A stretch of 64,000 nucleotides of DNA, from positions 868,001-932,000 of the forward strand of contig NZ_UTHA01000001.1 of the NCBI RefSeq assembly GCF_900582195.1, written 5' to 3'. A model generated the notes under the pieces. It had not been told where the DNA came from and searched no databases. It saw nothing but the letters and a program-made list of their open reading frames with translations. Each line of letters opens with the position of its first letter. The stretch's first letter is position 1. Position numbers and translations under genes: made by a program. Shown here piece after piece: positions 17,719 to 31,513 of the stretch. The DNA comes from Pseudomonas viridiflava (lineage in GTDB: Bacteria; Pseudomonadota; Gammaproteobacteria; Pseudomonadales; Pseudomonadaceae).

Positions 17719-18336
17719 ATGGGCGTGACCAATCGGTTGGCCTGTTACTCCGACCCCGCCGACCACTATTCCCACCGAGTGCGCATTGTGCTTGCAGAGA
17801 AGGGTGTCAGCGCCGAGATCATTTATGTGGAAGCTGGTCGTCAGCCGCCTAAACTGATTGAGGTGAACCCTTACGGCAGTCTGCCGACGCTGGTCGATCG
17901 TGACCTGGCGTTGTGGGAGTCGACCGTGGTGATGGAATATCTGGATGAGCGTTACCCGCACCCGCCGTTGATGCCGGTTTACCCGGTGGCGCGTGCCAAC
18001 AGCCGCCTGCTGATTCATCGTATTCAGCGCGACTGGTGTGGTCTGGTGGATCTGATTCTGGATCCCAAGTCCAAGGAGGCCGCGCGTGTCGTGGCGCGCA
18101 AGGAATTGCGTGAAAGCCTGACGGGCGTGTCGCCGCTGTTTGCCGACAAGCCGTTTTTCCTCAGTGAGGAACAAAGTCTGGTGGATTGCTGCCTATTGCC
18201 AATACTCTGGCGTTTGCCGATTCTGGGTATTGAACTGCCGCGGCCAGCCAAGCCGCTGCTTGATTATATGGAGCGCTCGTTTGCGCGTGAGGCTTTCCAG
18301 GCGAGTCTGTCTGGTGTCGAACGCGATATGCGCTAA
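17719..18336 (+). CDS. sspA: Stringent starvation protein A
   Basis: A 205-residue protein with a glutathione-S-transferase fold that binds RNA polymerase and helps survival in stationary phase and acid stress; in P. aeruginosa it also affects virulence regulation. The N-terminal thioredoxin-like half ([19 protein letters not shown]) and the C-terminal helical half match the family, which lacks GST activity. AGGAGG at 17706 supports the start. sspB follows after 16 bases. Confidence 0.95.
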   Translation: MGVTNRLACYSDPADHYSHRVRIVLAEKGVSAEIIYVEAGRQPPKLIEVNPYGSLPTLVDRDLALWESTVVMEYLDERYPHPPLMPVYPVARANSRLLIHRIQRDWCGLVDLILDPKSKEAARVVARKELRESLTGVSPLFADKPFFLSEEQSLVDCCLLPILWRLPILGIELPRPAKPLLDYMERSFAREAFQASLSGVERDMR

Positions 18337-18352
18337 GGCTTAAGGAGCCGCT

Positions 18353-18766
18353 ATGAACTCCAGTCGACCTTATCTGGTCCGCGCGCTCTATGAGTGGATT
18401 GTTGATAACGATTGCACCCCGCACATGCTGGTCAACTCCGAGTACCCGGCGGTGCAGGTGCCACAGGGTTTCGCCAGTGACGGGCAGATTGTCCTGAATA
18501 TTTCGCCGAGTGCCGTGCGTCATCTGCACATGGACAACGACGTGGTGACCTTCGAGGGTCGCTTCGGTGGCGTCCCGCACAGTCTCTACGTGCCGATCAG
18601 TGCGATCCTGGGGATCTACGCCAGAGAGAACGGTCAGGGCATGGTGTTCGATCTCGAGTCGCCAATGGATGACGAAGAAGAGATCGAGTCGGATGACGAC
18701 TTGCCGCCACCGGACAGTGAGCCGCCGCGCCCTAGCGGCCGGCCAAGCCTGAAAGTGGTGAAATAA
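18353..18766 (+). CDS. sspB: ClpXP protease specificity factor SspB
   Basis: A 137-residue adaptor that delivers ssrA-tagged proteins to ClpXP. Residues ~1-110 are the folded substrate-binding domain. The acidic, Pro-rich linker (DDEEEIESDDDLPPPDSEPP) leads to the C-terminal ClpX-binding peptide with core LKVVK. Co-operonic with sspA, as in E. coli. A terminator lies directly after the stop. Confidence 0.95.
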   Translation: MNSSRPYLVRALYEWIVDNDCTPHMLVNSEYPAVQVPQGFASDGQIVLNISPSAVRHLHMDNDVVTFEGRFGGVPHSLYVPISAILGIYARENGQGMVFDLESPMDDEEEIESDDDLPPPDSEPPRPSGRPSLKVVK

Positions 18767-18797
18767 AAAAAGGCGATCCGGATGGATCGCCTTTTTT
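18765..18797. terminator. Shared bidirectional terminator (sspB / BON gene)
   Basis: AAAAAAGGCGATCC and GGATCGCCTTTTTT form a perfect stem between two converging genes, with T runs on both strands. Confidence 0.9.
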
Positions 18798-18815
18798 ATG
18801 TGCGTTGTTCGGCTG

Positions 18816-20450
<1,635 letters not shown>

Positions 20451-20451
<1 letters not shown>

Positions 20452-22262
20452 CAGCGCGGGGTGTCCGGCAGGCGCTGAACCTGACCGCTGACGAACTGCG
20501 CCCAAGGCAACTGACGCACTACACGTTGGGTCTGGGTCATGCCGAGGCTGCCGGACTCACCGTCGATGCGGCTGTCAGGCAGGGCCTTGAGTTGACCCAG
20601 GCGCGGTGCCAGACGATAGGCGTCCACACCCATCGCGTACAGACGACCGAGGCTGCCAGCGGCTTGCGGCCACTGCGCAACCACTTGCTGACGCAGTGGG
20701 TCGCTGGAGTCCAGCAGCCATGGGGTTTCGCAGAAGCGAATGCCGTTCATGTCGTTGTACTGGTTGACGTCGCCGCTGGCGCTGTAAACGTGCGAGGTCG
20801 CGTAAACCGGAACGTCACCGGCGTACTGGAAATTCAGGGTCGGCTTGATCTGCTGCGCCTGTTGCGGCGTGGCAGCAAGGAAGATGAATTCGATGTCCTG
20901 ACGACGCGACGGCTGTGCGGCGACGTTGGTGCCGGCGGCATTCTGCAGGCTCTTGGCGCGGGCTTCGCTCTGACGCAGCTGGAACATGTCGGCGATCTGC
21001 TGGGCCAGTTGCACCGGCTGATCGACGCGTTCAGTGGCGACGATGCTGCCACCGTTGGCCTGCCAGTCCTGGCTGAAGGCACGCAGTACGCGGTCGCCCC
21101 ATTCGCCTTTCGGTACCATGATCGCGGCGCGGTGCAGGCCATCGGCACGGGCGCGGCGCGAGACTTCACGGGCTTCGTCTTCAGCGGCCAGACCAAACTG
21201 GAACAGTTGCGCCGGACCTTGATCGCCTTCGCTGTAGTTCAGCGCGAGGGTGGTGATCGGCAGTTGCGGGCGAGTGCTCAGTTGCTTGACCAGTGGTTTT
21301 TCCAGCGGGCCGACGACCAGTTGCACGCCATCAGCCTGAGCCTTGCGGTAGAACTCGTCCATCGAGGTCAGCTTCGAGCTGTCGTAGAACTCGATCGCTG
21401 GCGGCTTTTGCCCGGCCTGTTGAGCCTGGTAGTGCGCAGCCATGAAGCCCTCACGCAGTGCCTTGCCGACGGCGGCCAATTGACCGTCCTGCGGCAGCAG
21501 CAGGGCGATCTTGCTCAGCGGCTGGCTGGCCAGTTCCTTGAGTTTGGTCAGTGGCAACGGCAGGTTGATTGCGGCCGGGTGCTTTGGATTCTGCGCACGC
21601 CAGGTGTCGATCGCGGCTTGCTGCTGTTCCAGGGTGCCAGCGGATTTCACCGCCATGGCCAGGGCCATCCAGCCACCGAGGTCGTCGGTGCTGTTCGGTT
21701 GCAGTTGGTCGGTTGGCAGCGAGCCGATCAGGGTCCAGATCGCTTCGTGGTTCTTGCTCGCGGCTTCGCCTTGCAGCATCGGCGCGATGAACACGCGTTC
21801 GCGGGCGGCAGCCAAGGTCTGGCCATCGGCTTCAAGGGCGCGGGCGTGTACGGTACCAGTGCGCACTTGCTGCTCTTCAGGCATCTCGCCCAGGTGTTGC
21901 AGGCTTGGATGGCTCAGGGCCGTCAGCGCGGCTTTCGGCTGATTGCGGGTCATGGCCAGTTCGGCGTTCAGCGTGCTGGCAAAAATCTGCTGGCCGGGCT
22001 TGAGTTGCTCCATCGGCACTTGTTGCAGGATTTGCGCGGACTGCCCGGCATTGCCCTGGCGATAAGCCAGATCTGCAGCGCTGAGGCGCAACAGGGCAGC
22101 TTTTTCCGGGGTTTTCGCCTGGGTAGCCTGTTCGAGCAGTTGCTCGATGCTGGCATCCGGAGTCCGTGGAAGTTCGCCAAGGCTGGAGGAAGGGGAGCTG
22201 GCGCAAGCCGCCAGAAGGGCAGCGAGGCAGAGGGCAGTGAACAGCCGCAGGCAAGCGATCAT
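20451..22262 (-). CDS. lpoA: Penicillin-binding protein activator LpoA (LppC)
   Basis: A 603-residue outer-membrane lipoprotein (lipobox LAAC, Cys-20). The N-terminal TPR-like half (~30-240) and the C-terminal periplasmic-binding-protein-like half (~270-590) match LpoA, which reaches through the wall to activate the transpeptidase of PBP1A. A gene cluster with yraN downstream is the usual layout. It diverges from rsmI with about 200 bases between. Confidence 0.92.
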
Positions 22263-22472
22263 GTAAGTGTTCCTGATACTCGATCAAATTAGCGTCGAAT
22301 TGTACCCAAGCACTGGCCGGGGCGCGATGTTACTGGCGTGAATCGGACGATTTAGCTGGAGTAAATGTTGCGGCGGCGCACAACTGCGCGCAAAACCGAG
22401 CTTGGCTTGAGCGCATCGCAAGCCTCGTGACGCGCTACAATGGCCGCTTTTACCGATCACGAGGTGTGCGCT

Positions 22473-23345
22473 TTGACTGCTCCAGGTTCCCTGAATTCCG
22501 CTGCTGGCTCGCTTTATGTGGTGGCGACGCCCATCGGCAACCTGGACGACATCAGCGCCCGGGCCCTGAAGATCCTCCGCGAAGTGGCATTGATCGCTGC
22601 CGAAGACACCCGTCACTCGGCGCGCCTGATGCAGCACTTCGGGATTGGCACGCCGCTGGCAGCCTGTCACGAACACAATGAACGAGATGAAGGTAGCCGC
22701 TTTATTACCCGTCTGCTGGCGGGCGATAACGTCGCGCTGATTTCCGATGCAGGGACGCCGCTGATTTCCGATCCGGGTTATCACCTGGTGCGTCAGGCTC
22801 GTGCGGCCGGGATCAATGTGGTGCCGGTGCCGGGTGCCTGCGCCCTTATTGCCGCGCTGTCGGCAGCCGGTCTGCCGTCCGACCGTTTCATCTTCGAAGG
22901 TTTCTTGCCGGCCAAATCGGTCGGACGCAAGGCGCGTCTGGAGGCGGTCAAGGAAGAGCCGCGCACGCTGATCTTTTACGAAGCTCCGCACCGCATTCTT
23001 GAATGTCTGCAGGATATGGAGGCGGTGTTTGGCGGCGAGCGCCAGGCATTGCTCGCCCGTGAAATCACCAAGACGTTCGAAACCCTCAAGGGCTTGCCGC
23101 TGGCCGAGCTGCGCGCGTTCGTCGAATCCGACAGCAATCAGCAGCGCGGCGAATGCGTCGTGTTGGTGGCTGGCTGGACCGCGCCGGAATCTGAAGACGC
23201 CGTGAGTAGCGAGGCGATGCGCATCCTCGATCTGCTCCTCGAAGAAATGCCGCTCAAGCGTGCCGCCGCGTTGGCAGCGCAGATCACCGGTGAACGTAAA
23301 AACGTGCTGTATCAGGTCGCGCTGGATAAACAGAAAGGCGTGTAA
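22473..23345 (+). CDS. rsmI: 16S rRNA (cytidine-1402-2'-O)-methyltransferase
   Basis: A tetrapyrrole-methylase-fold enzyme that uses S-adenosylmethionine to 2'-O-methylate C1402 of 16S rRNA, fine-tuning the P site together with RsmH, encoded just downstream. Visible motifs: GSLYVVATPIGNLDD at the N-terminus, AAEDTRHS (~50), and ISDAGTPLISDPG (~95). I chose TTG at 22473, because GAGG lies 8 bases upstream; an in-frame ATG at 22440 has no ribosome site and would add 11 residues. Length 290. Confidence 0.92.
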   Translation: MTAPGSLNSAAGSLYVVATPIGNLDDISARALKILREVALIAAEDTRHSARLMQHFGIGTPLAACHEHNERDEGSRFITRLLAGDNVALISDAGTPLISDPGYHLVRQARAAGINVVPVPGACALIAALSAAGLPSDRFIFEGFLPAKSVGRKARLEAVKEEPRTLIFYEAPHRILECLQDMEAVFGGERQALLAREITKTFETLKGLPLAELRAFVESDSNQQRGECVVLVAGWTAPESEDAVSSEAMRILDLLLEEMPLKRAAALAAQITGERKNVLYQVALDKQKGV

Positions 23346-23416
23346 GCCGTCGCCCATAGCGGTCTTGAGGCTTTTAGCGCTTGTTCTTCGGGCGCTCTGC
23401 CGTTAACCTTCGCGGC

Positions 23417-23773
23417 GGAGAGTCGATCGGACAGTCGCTGCCCTCTATGAAAATTAGGGGGGGGAGGAAAGTCCGGGCTCCATAGGGCGAAGTGCCAGGT
23501 AATGCCTGGGAGGCGTGAGCCTACGGAAAGTGCCACAGAAAATAACCGCCTAAGCGTTTCGGCGCCGGTAAGGGTGAAAAGGTGCGGTAAGAGCGCACCG
23601 CACGTCTGGCAACAGTTCGTGGCTAGGTAAACCCCACTTGGAGCAAGACCAAATAGGGTCCCAAGGCGTGGCCCGCGCTGGGACCGGGTAGGTTGCTAAA
23701 GATGTCCAGTGATGGCCATCGTAGACGAATGACTGTTCAAGACAGAACCCGGCTTACAGATCGACTCTCCACC
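23417..23773 (+). ncRNA. rnpB: RNase P RNA, class A
   Basis: The catalytic RNA that matures tRNA 5' ends. The 5' and 3' ends pair (AGAGTCGATC with GATCGACTCT, helix P1). Universal core sequences are seen: GAGGAAAGTCCGGGCTCC (23464-23481), the ACAGAAA-type and AAGGGTGAAAAGGTGCGGTAAGAGCGCACCG region (23566-23599), and the 3' core GACAGAACCCGGCTTA. The length of ~357 nt is normal. The exact ends are estimated. The usual place in Pseudomonas is between rsmI and mraZ. Confidence 0.95.
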
Positions 23774-24070
23774 TTTTTCTTTCCCTGCTTGAATCAATGG
23801 CAACAGGGCTGTGCAATATCAGCAGGCCTGGGCTGAAAGTCCGGCAGCGGCAAACGCAGTAATAGCCATTTCCCACCTTGCTTCAATCAACAGCAGAAGC
23901 GCTTTTGTAATACCGAAAAAATCTTACTCTTAACAAATTACTTTAACTTTCGAGCGCAGCTATCAGTGCTGCATCAAGTTATGGGTCAAAAGTCTGCGCC
24001 AGATTGTCGTTACACCTCCTTTTATGCTCCTAAATCTCCGTTCTGTAAGGGTTTTCCTTTAATCCGCGCC
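23774..24070. other. Non-coding stretch between rnpB and the dcw promoter
   Basis: About 300 bases without a credible gene. It is less GC-rich than its neighbours, with T- and A-rich stretches around 23910-23950. It may hold a further promoter or the rnpB 3' trailer; I see no clear terminator or repeat. Confidence 0.6.
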
Positions 24071-24100
24071 TTGACGGTGTGGTGGGCGCATTCCTATAGT
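24071..24100 (+). promoter_or_regulatory. Sigma70 promoter of the dcw cluster (Pmra)
   Basis: TTGACG (24071-24076), an 18-base spacer and TATAGT (24095-24100) put the start of transcription near 24107, about 68 bases before mraZ. Confidence 0.75.
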
Positions 24101-24108
24101 GTGCGCAA

Positions 24109-24134
24109 GTGGCGGAAAGTGGCATGAAGTGGGT
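24109..24134 (+). promoter_or_regulatory. MraZ operator: three phased GTGG boxes
   Basis: GTGGCG, GTGGCA and GTGGGT begin at 24109, 24119 and 24129, exactly 10 bp apart. MraZ is known in E. coli to bind three TGGGN repeats separated by 5 bp immediately downstream of its own promoter; the match here is TGGCG/TGGCA/TGGGT. They cover the predicted transcription start, which fits autorepression. Confidence 0.75.
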
Positions 24135-24174
24135 TTTTTGAGCTCAAAACGATAAAAATTGGAGAAACGCAGAC

Positions 24175-24630
24175 GTGTTTCGCGGAGCTAACGCTATCAG
24201 TCTCGATGCAAAGGGCCGTCTCGCCATGCCGAGCCGGTACCGTGACGAGCTCGATTCGCGTAGTTCCGGCCAATTGATCGTGACCATTGATGCCGTTGAT
24301 CCGTGTTTGTGTGTCTATCCGCTCGACGAGTGGGAAATTATTGAAACCAAGTTGCGTGCGCTTCCTTCGCTTCGCGAAGAGAACCGTCGCCTGCAACGTT
24401 TGCTGATTGGTAATGCCGTCGACCTCGAACTCGATGGCAGTGGTCGTTTTCTGGTTCCGCCGCGTCTGCGCGAATACGCCAAGCTCGATAAGCGCGCGAT
24501 GCTGGTAGGCCAACTGAACAAGTTCCAATTGTGGGACGAGGATGCATGGAACGCGGTATCTGCCGCTGACCTTGCTGCTATTCAACAACCGGGCGCGATG
24601 CCTGATGAACTGCGTGATTTGATCCTGTGA
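24175..24630 (+). CDS. mraZ: Transcriptional regulator MraZ
   Basis: A 151-residue DNA-binding protein with two SpoVT/AbrB-like beta-barrel halves ([16 protein letters not shown] near 11 and [16 protein letters not shown] near 87). It forms rings and represses the dcw promoter through the boxes upstream. The start is GTG at 24175, with GGAG 10 bases before it. The rsmH start overlaps the end by four bases. Confidence 0.96.
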   Translation: MFRGANAISLDAKGRLAMPSRYRDELDSRSSGQLIVTIDAVDPCLCVYPLDEWEIIETKLRALPSLREENRRLQRLLIGNAVDLELDGSGRFLVPPRLREYAKLDKRAMLVGQLNKFQLWDEDAWNAVSAADLAAIQQPGAMPDELRDLIL

Positions 24631-25570
24631 CTATTGATAGCGGCTTTAACCACATCACCGTACTGCTTGACGAAGCCGTCGAGGCTCTCGCCGTACGTCC
24701 TGATGGCTGCTATCTGGACGGCACGTTCGGGCGCGGCGGACACAGCCGGCTGATCCTCAGCCAGCTCGGCACCGACGGTCGGCTCATCGGATTCGACAAA
24801 GATCCACAAGCGATTGCCACCGGGCAAACGCTAGCGGCCGAAGACGGCCGCTTTGTCGTTGTGCAGCGCAGCTTTGCCGAGCTGGGTTCGGTGGTTGCCG
24901 AGCAAGGTCTGAGCGGTAAGGTCAGCGGGATTCTGCTCGACCTTGGCGTGTCTTCGCCGCAGCTCGACGACGCCGAGCGCGGCTTCAGTTTCCTCAATGA
25001 CGGCCCGCTGGACATGCGCATGGATCCGTCCCGTGGCATCAGCGCGGCCGAATTCGTCAACACCGCGCCGGCTGAGGAAATCGCCCGGGTGTTCAAGGAA
25101 TACGGCGAAGAACGTTTCTCCGGTCGTATGGCTCGCGCCGTCGCCGAGCGTCGCGACATCAAGCCGTTCGAGCGCACTGCCGATCTGGCTGAAGTCTTGA
25201 AAGTCGCCAACCCTGCATGGGAAAAGGGCAAGAACCCGGCCACCCGTGCATTCCAGGGTTTGCGCATCCACGTCAACAACGAACTGGGTGATCTGGAAGC
25301 CGGCCTCGAAGCCGCGCTGGACGCTCTGGAAGTCGGCGGCCGTTTGGTCGTGATCAGCTTCCACTCGCTGGAAGACCGTATCGTCAAACTGTTCATGCGC
25401 AAGCTGGTGAAAGGCGAAGCCGACAACCTGCCGCGCAACCTGCCGGTTCGCCATGTCGCGTTCGAACCGAAAATCAAAATCCATGGCAAAGCGCAGGCGG
25501 CCTCCGACGCCGAACTCAAAGCCAACCCACGTTCCCGTAGCGCCGTCATGCGCGTCGCGGAGAAGCTGCG

Positions 25571-25574
<4 letters not shown>
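24627..25574 (+). CDS. rsmH: 16S rRNA (cytosine-1402-N4)-methyltransferase
   Basis: A 315-residue SAM-dependent enzyme (MraW) that N4-methylates C1402 of 16S rRNA, complementing RsmI. The SAM loop [14 protein letters not shown] (~32-46), the [20 protein letters not shown] region (~105) and the [11 protein letters not shown] segment (~250) are present. GTG start in a GTGA overlap with mraZ; the next gene ftsL starts in another GTGA overlap. Confidence 0.96.
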
Positions 25575-27602
<2,028 letters not shown>

Positions 27603-27603
<1 letters not shown>

Positions 27604-29066
27604 TGTCATTAAGTCTGAACAAGATATTCCCCCACGCCGGCCACGATCTGTTGATCCGTGAACTGGCGCTGGACAGCCGCAACGTACGCGCGGGCGATTT
27701 GTTCCTCGCAGTACCCGGCGGTAAATTCGACGGCCGTGCGCACATTGCCGATGCTCTGGCGCGCGGCGCTGCCGCTGTGGCGTATGAAGTGGAAGGTGCC
27801 ACCGTGCTGCCGATCACTGACGTCCCGCTTATTCCGGTCAAAGGCCTGGCAGCGCAGTTGTCGGACATTGCCGGGCGCTTTTACGGCGAGCCAAGTCACC
27901 ACCTGAACCTGATCGGCGTGACCGGCACCAACGGCAAGACCAGCGTGACCCAATTGGTTGCGCAGGCACTCGATCTGCTCGGTCAGCATTGCGGCATCGT
28001 CGGGACCCTGGGTTCCGGCTTCTATGGCGCACTGCAAAGCGGTCTGCACACCACGCCGAATCCGATCGCCGTACAAGCGACCTTGGGCGACCTGAAAAAG
28101 GCCGGCGCGAAAGCCGTGGCCATGGAAGTCTCCTCCCACGGTCTGGATCAGGGCCGCGTTACGGCGCTGGCGTTCGACGTCGCGGTGATGACCAACCTGT
28201 CCCGCGATCATCTGGATTATCACGGCACCATGCAGGCGTACGCCGAGGCCAAGGCCAAGCTGTTCGCCTGGAATGATCTGAAGTGCCGCGTGGTCAACCT
28301 CGACGACGATTTCGGCCGCCAACTGGCTGCGGAAAAACGTGAGTCGCGGCTGATCACCTACAGTCTGCTCGACAGCAGCGCTTACCTGTATTGCCGCGAA
28401 GCGCAGTTCGACGACCACGGCGTGCGCGCCACGCTGGTGACGCCGCAGGGCGAGCATCATCTGCGCAGCACGCTGCTCGGTCGTTTCAACCTGAGCAACG
28501 TATTGGCGGCGGTCGGCGCGCTGCTCGGTCTGGATTACGCGCTCGACGAAATTCTCAAAGTACTGCCAAAACTCGAAGGCCCGGCCGGGCGCATGCAGCG
28601 TCTCGGTGGTGGCACGCAGCCATTGGTGGTGGTCGATTACGCCCACACTCCGGATGCGCTGGAAAAAGTTCTGACGGCTCTGCGCCCGCACGTCAAAGGT
28701 CAACTGCTGTGCCTGTTCGGCTGCGGCGGTGACCGTGATCGCGGCAAACGTCCGTTGATGGCCGAAGTGGTCGAACGTCTGGCCGATCAGGTGCTGGTCA
28801 CCGACGACAACCCGCGTACCGAAGACCCGGCAGTGATTTTCGATGACATCCGCGCCGGTTTCACGGCTGTGGATAAAGTCACCTTCGTCGCCGGCCGTGG
28901 TCAGGCGATTGCGCAACTGATTGCCGGCGCTTCGGCGGATGACGTGATTGTCCTGGCCGGTAAAGGTCATGAGGACTATCAGGAAATCAACGGCGAGCGC
29001 CACGCTTTCTCCGATCTGGTCGAGGCTGATCACGCCCTGACCGCTTGGGAGGTGGCCCATGCTTAA
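27603..29066 (+). CDS. murE: UDP-MurNAc-tripeptide synthetase MurE
   Basis: A 487-residue Mur ligase adding the third amino acid of the stem peptide. The ATP loop is TGTNGKT (107-113). The DNPR motif at 402-405 marks specificity for meso-diaminopimelate, so the wall is of the normal Gram-negative type. It starts one base into the ftsI stop and ends inside the start region of murF (eight-base overlap). Confidence 0.97.
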
Positions 29067-30426
29067 GGCCCTGAGACTCAGCGAACTGACCAACGCACTC
29101 GATGCGCGTTTGATCGCCGATGATGCCAGTTTCGACGGCGTCAGCATCGACAGTCGCGCGATCCAGCCCGGCCAACTGTTTATTGCGTTGACCGGCCCGC
29201 GTTTCGACGGTCATGACTATTTGAATGACGTCGCCGCCAAAGGCGCCGTCGCTGCGCTGGTCGAGCGTGAAGTCGCCGACAGCACGCTGCCGCAACTGCT
29301 GGTGAAAGATACCCGTCAGGCCCTCGGCCAATTGGGCGCGCTGAACCGTGCCACGTTCGCTCAGCCCGTCGCTGCCATCACTGGCTCCAGCGGCAAGACC
29401 ACGGTCAAGGAAATGCTCGCGAGCATCCTGCGCACGCGCGGTCCGGTGCTGGCGACCCGTGGCAATTTGAACAACGACCTCGGCGCACCGCTGACTCTGC
29501 TCGAACTGGCTCCGGAACACACTTCGGCGGTGATCGAACTGGGCGCCTCGCGTCTGGGTGAGATCGCTTACACCGTTGGCCTGACCAAGCCGCACGTGGC
29601 GATCCTGAATAACGCCGGCACCGCTCACGTCGGTGAGTTCGGCGGGCCGGAAAAAATCGTCGAGGCCAAGGGCGAAATCATCGACGGGCTCGCGGCCGAC
29701 GGCGTCGCCGTGCTTAACCTCGATGACAAGGCCTTCGGTATCTGGAAGACCCGTGCGGGCGCGCGCAAAGTGCTGACTTTTGCCCTGAGCAACACGCACG
29801 CGGACTTCTACGCCAGCGATCTGAGCACCGATGCGCGTGGTTGCCCGGCCTTCAATCTGCACACACCTGAAGGTGTCGAGCGCGTTCAACTGAACCTGCT
29901 CGGCACCCACAACGTCGCCAATTCCATGGCCGCTGCCGCTGCCGCTCACGCCTTGGGCGTGTCGCTGTTCGGCATCGCCACCGGGCTTGGCGCCGTGCAA
30001 CCGGTCAAGGGTCGCACCGTCGCGCAACTGGCGAAGAACGGCATGCGCGTGATCGATGACACTTACAACGCAAACCCCACCTCGATGTGCGCGGCCGTTG
30101 ATATACTCGCCGGCTTTTCCGGCCGCACCGTCCTGGTGCTCGGAGATATCGGCGAGTTGGGCGATTGGGCGGAGCAGGGGCACCGCGACGTGGGCGAGTA
30201 CGCCCGGGGCAAGGTTTCCGCGCTTTATGCCGTTGGGCCAAACATGGTCCACGCCGTAAACGCTTTCGGTGAACAGGCGCATCACTTCGGCACGCAAGCC
30301 GAACTGATTCAAGCCCTCGACGCCGAGCAGGACACAAACACCACCATTTTGATCAAGGGTTCGCGCAGTGCAGCGATGGAAAACATCGTTGCGGCTCTGT
30401 GCGGGTCCAGTCTGGAGAAACATTAA
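29059..30426 (+). CDS. murF: UDP-MurNAc-pentapeptide synthetase MurF
   Basis: A 455-residue Mur ligase that adds D-Ala-D-Ala to the UDP-MurNAc tripeptide. The ATP loop [13 protein letters not shown] is near residues 108-120, and the [11 protein letters not shown] signature of MurF is near 333. ATG at 29059 lies within the last codons of murE and is preceded by GGAGG. Its stop overlaps the mraY start by one base. Confidence 0.97.
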   Translation: MLKALRLSELTNALDARLIADDASFDGVSIDSRAIQPGQLFIALTGPRFDGHDYLNDVAAKGAVAALVEREVADSTLPQLLVKDTRQALGQLGALNRATFAQPVAAITGSSGKTTVKEMLASILRTRGPVLATRGNLNNDLGAPLTLLELAPEHTSAVIELGASRLGEIAYTVGLTKPHVAILNNAGTAHVGEFGGPEKIVEAKGEIIDGLAADGVAVLNLDDKAFGIWKTRAGARKVLTFALSNTHADFYASDLSTDARGCPAFNLHTPEGVERVQLNLLGTHNVANSMAAAAAAHALGVSLFGIATGLGAVQPVKGRTVAQLAKNGMRVIDDTYNANPTSMCAAVDILAGFSGRTVLVLGDIGELGDWAEQGHRDVGEYARGKVSALYAVGPNMVHAVNAFGEQAHHFGTQAELIQALDAEQDTNTTILIKGSRSAAMENIVAALCGSSLEKH

Positions 30427-31508
30427 TGCTGCTGCTGCTAGCGGAGTATCTGCAACAGTTCTACAAAGGCTTCGCGGTCTTTCAGTACCTGACCCTGCGC
30501 GGGATCCTCGGTGTGCTGACCGCGCTGGTTTTGTCGCTGTGCTATGGCCCGTGGATGATCCGCACCCTGCAGAACCGTCAGATCGGCCAATCCGTGCGTA
30601 ACGATGGTCCGCAATCGCACCTGTCCAAGTCGGGTACACCGACCATGGGCGGCGCACTGATTCTGTCGTCGATCGGCGTCAGCACCTTGCTTTGGGCTGA
30701 CCTGAGCAACCGTTACGTCTGGGTTGTGCTGCTGGTGACGCTGCTGTTCGGTGCCATCGGTTGGGTCGACGATTACCGCAAAGTCATCGAGAAGAACTCC
30801 CGTGGCTTGCCGAGCCGCTGGAAGTATTTCTGGCAGTCGGTGTTTGGCCTTGGCGCGGCGATCTTCCTTTATATGACCGCATCCACCCCGGTGGAAACCA
30901 CGCTGATTCTGCCGATGCTCAAGGACTACAGCATTCCGCTGGGCCTGGGCTTCATTGTGCTGACTTACTTTGTGATCGTCGGTTCGAGCAACGCAGTCAA
31001 CCTGACTGACGGCCTCGATGGCCTGGCGATCATGCCGACCGTGATGGTCGGTGGTGGCCTCGGCATTTTCTGCTACCTGTCGGGTAACGTGAAATTCGCT
31101 GAATACCTGTTGATTCCTTATGTACCGGGCGCGGGTGAGCTGATCGTGTTCTGCGGCGCGCTGATCGGTGCCGGTTTGGGCTTCCTGTGGTTCAACACCT
31201 ATCCAGCGCAAGTGTTCATGGGCGACGTCGGTGCCCTGGCACTCGGCGCGGCACTGGGCACCATCGCGGTGATCGTCCGTCAGGAAATCGTCCTGTTCAT
31301 CATGGGCGGCGTGTTCGTGATGGAAACCCTGTCAGTCGTCATTCAGGTTGCGTCCTTTAAGCTGACCGGTCGCCGTGTGTTCCGCATGGCACCGATCCAC
31401 CACCATTTTGAACTCAAGGGCTGGCCCGAGCCGCGTGTGATCGTCCGTTTCTGGATCATCACCGTGATTCTCGTGCTGGTCGGCCTTGCCACCCTGAAGC
31501 TGAGGTAG
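30426..31508 (+). CDS. mraY: Phospho-MurNAc-pentapeptide translocase MraY
   Basis: A 360-residue integral membrane enzyme with about ten helices that transfers phospho-MurNAc-pentapeptide to undecaprenyl phosphate, making lipid I. Catalytic signatures: the GWVDDYRKV Asp pair (~115), the [13 protein letters not shown] segment (~195) and the [13 protein letters not shown]is cluster (~322). The start is the ATG at 30426; the GTG-led extension upstream belongs to murF. Confidence 0.97.
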   Translation: MLLLLAEYLQQFYKGFAVFQYLTLRGILGVLTALVLSLCYGPWMIRTLQNRQIGQSVRNDGPQSHLSKSGTPTMGGALILSSIGVSTLLWADLSNRYVWVVLLVTLLFGAIGWVDDYRKVIEKNSRGLPSRWKYFWQSVFGLGAAIFLYMTASTPVETTLILPMLKDYSIPLGLGFIVLTYFVIVGSSNAVNLTDGLDGLAIMPTVMVGGGLGIFCYLSGNVKFAEYLLIPYVPGAGELIVFCGALIGAGLGFLWFNTYPAQVFMGDVGALALGAALGTIAVIVRQEIVLFIMGGVFVMETLSVVIQVASFKLTGRRVFRMAPIHHHFELKGWPEPRVIVRFWIITVILVLVGLATLKLR

Positions 31509-31513
31509 AACGA

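Noticed and set aside
28987..30657. 556-codon minus-strand open frame antisense to murF
   Set aside because: murF on the plus strand is complete with all motifs; the antisense frame has no recognisable fold or ribosome site.
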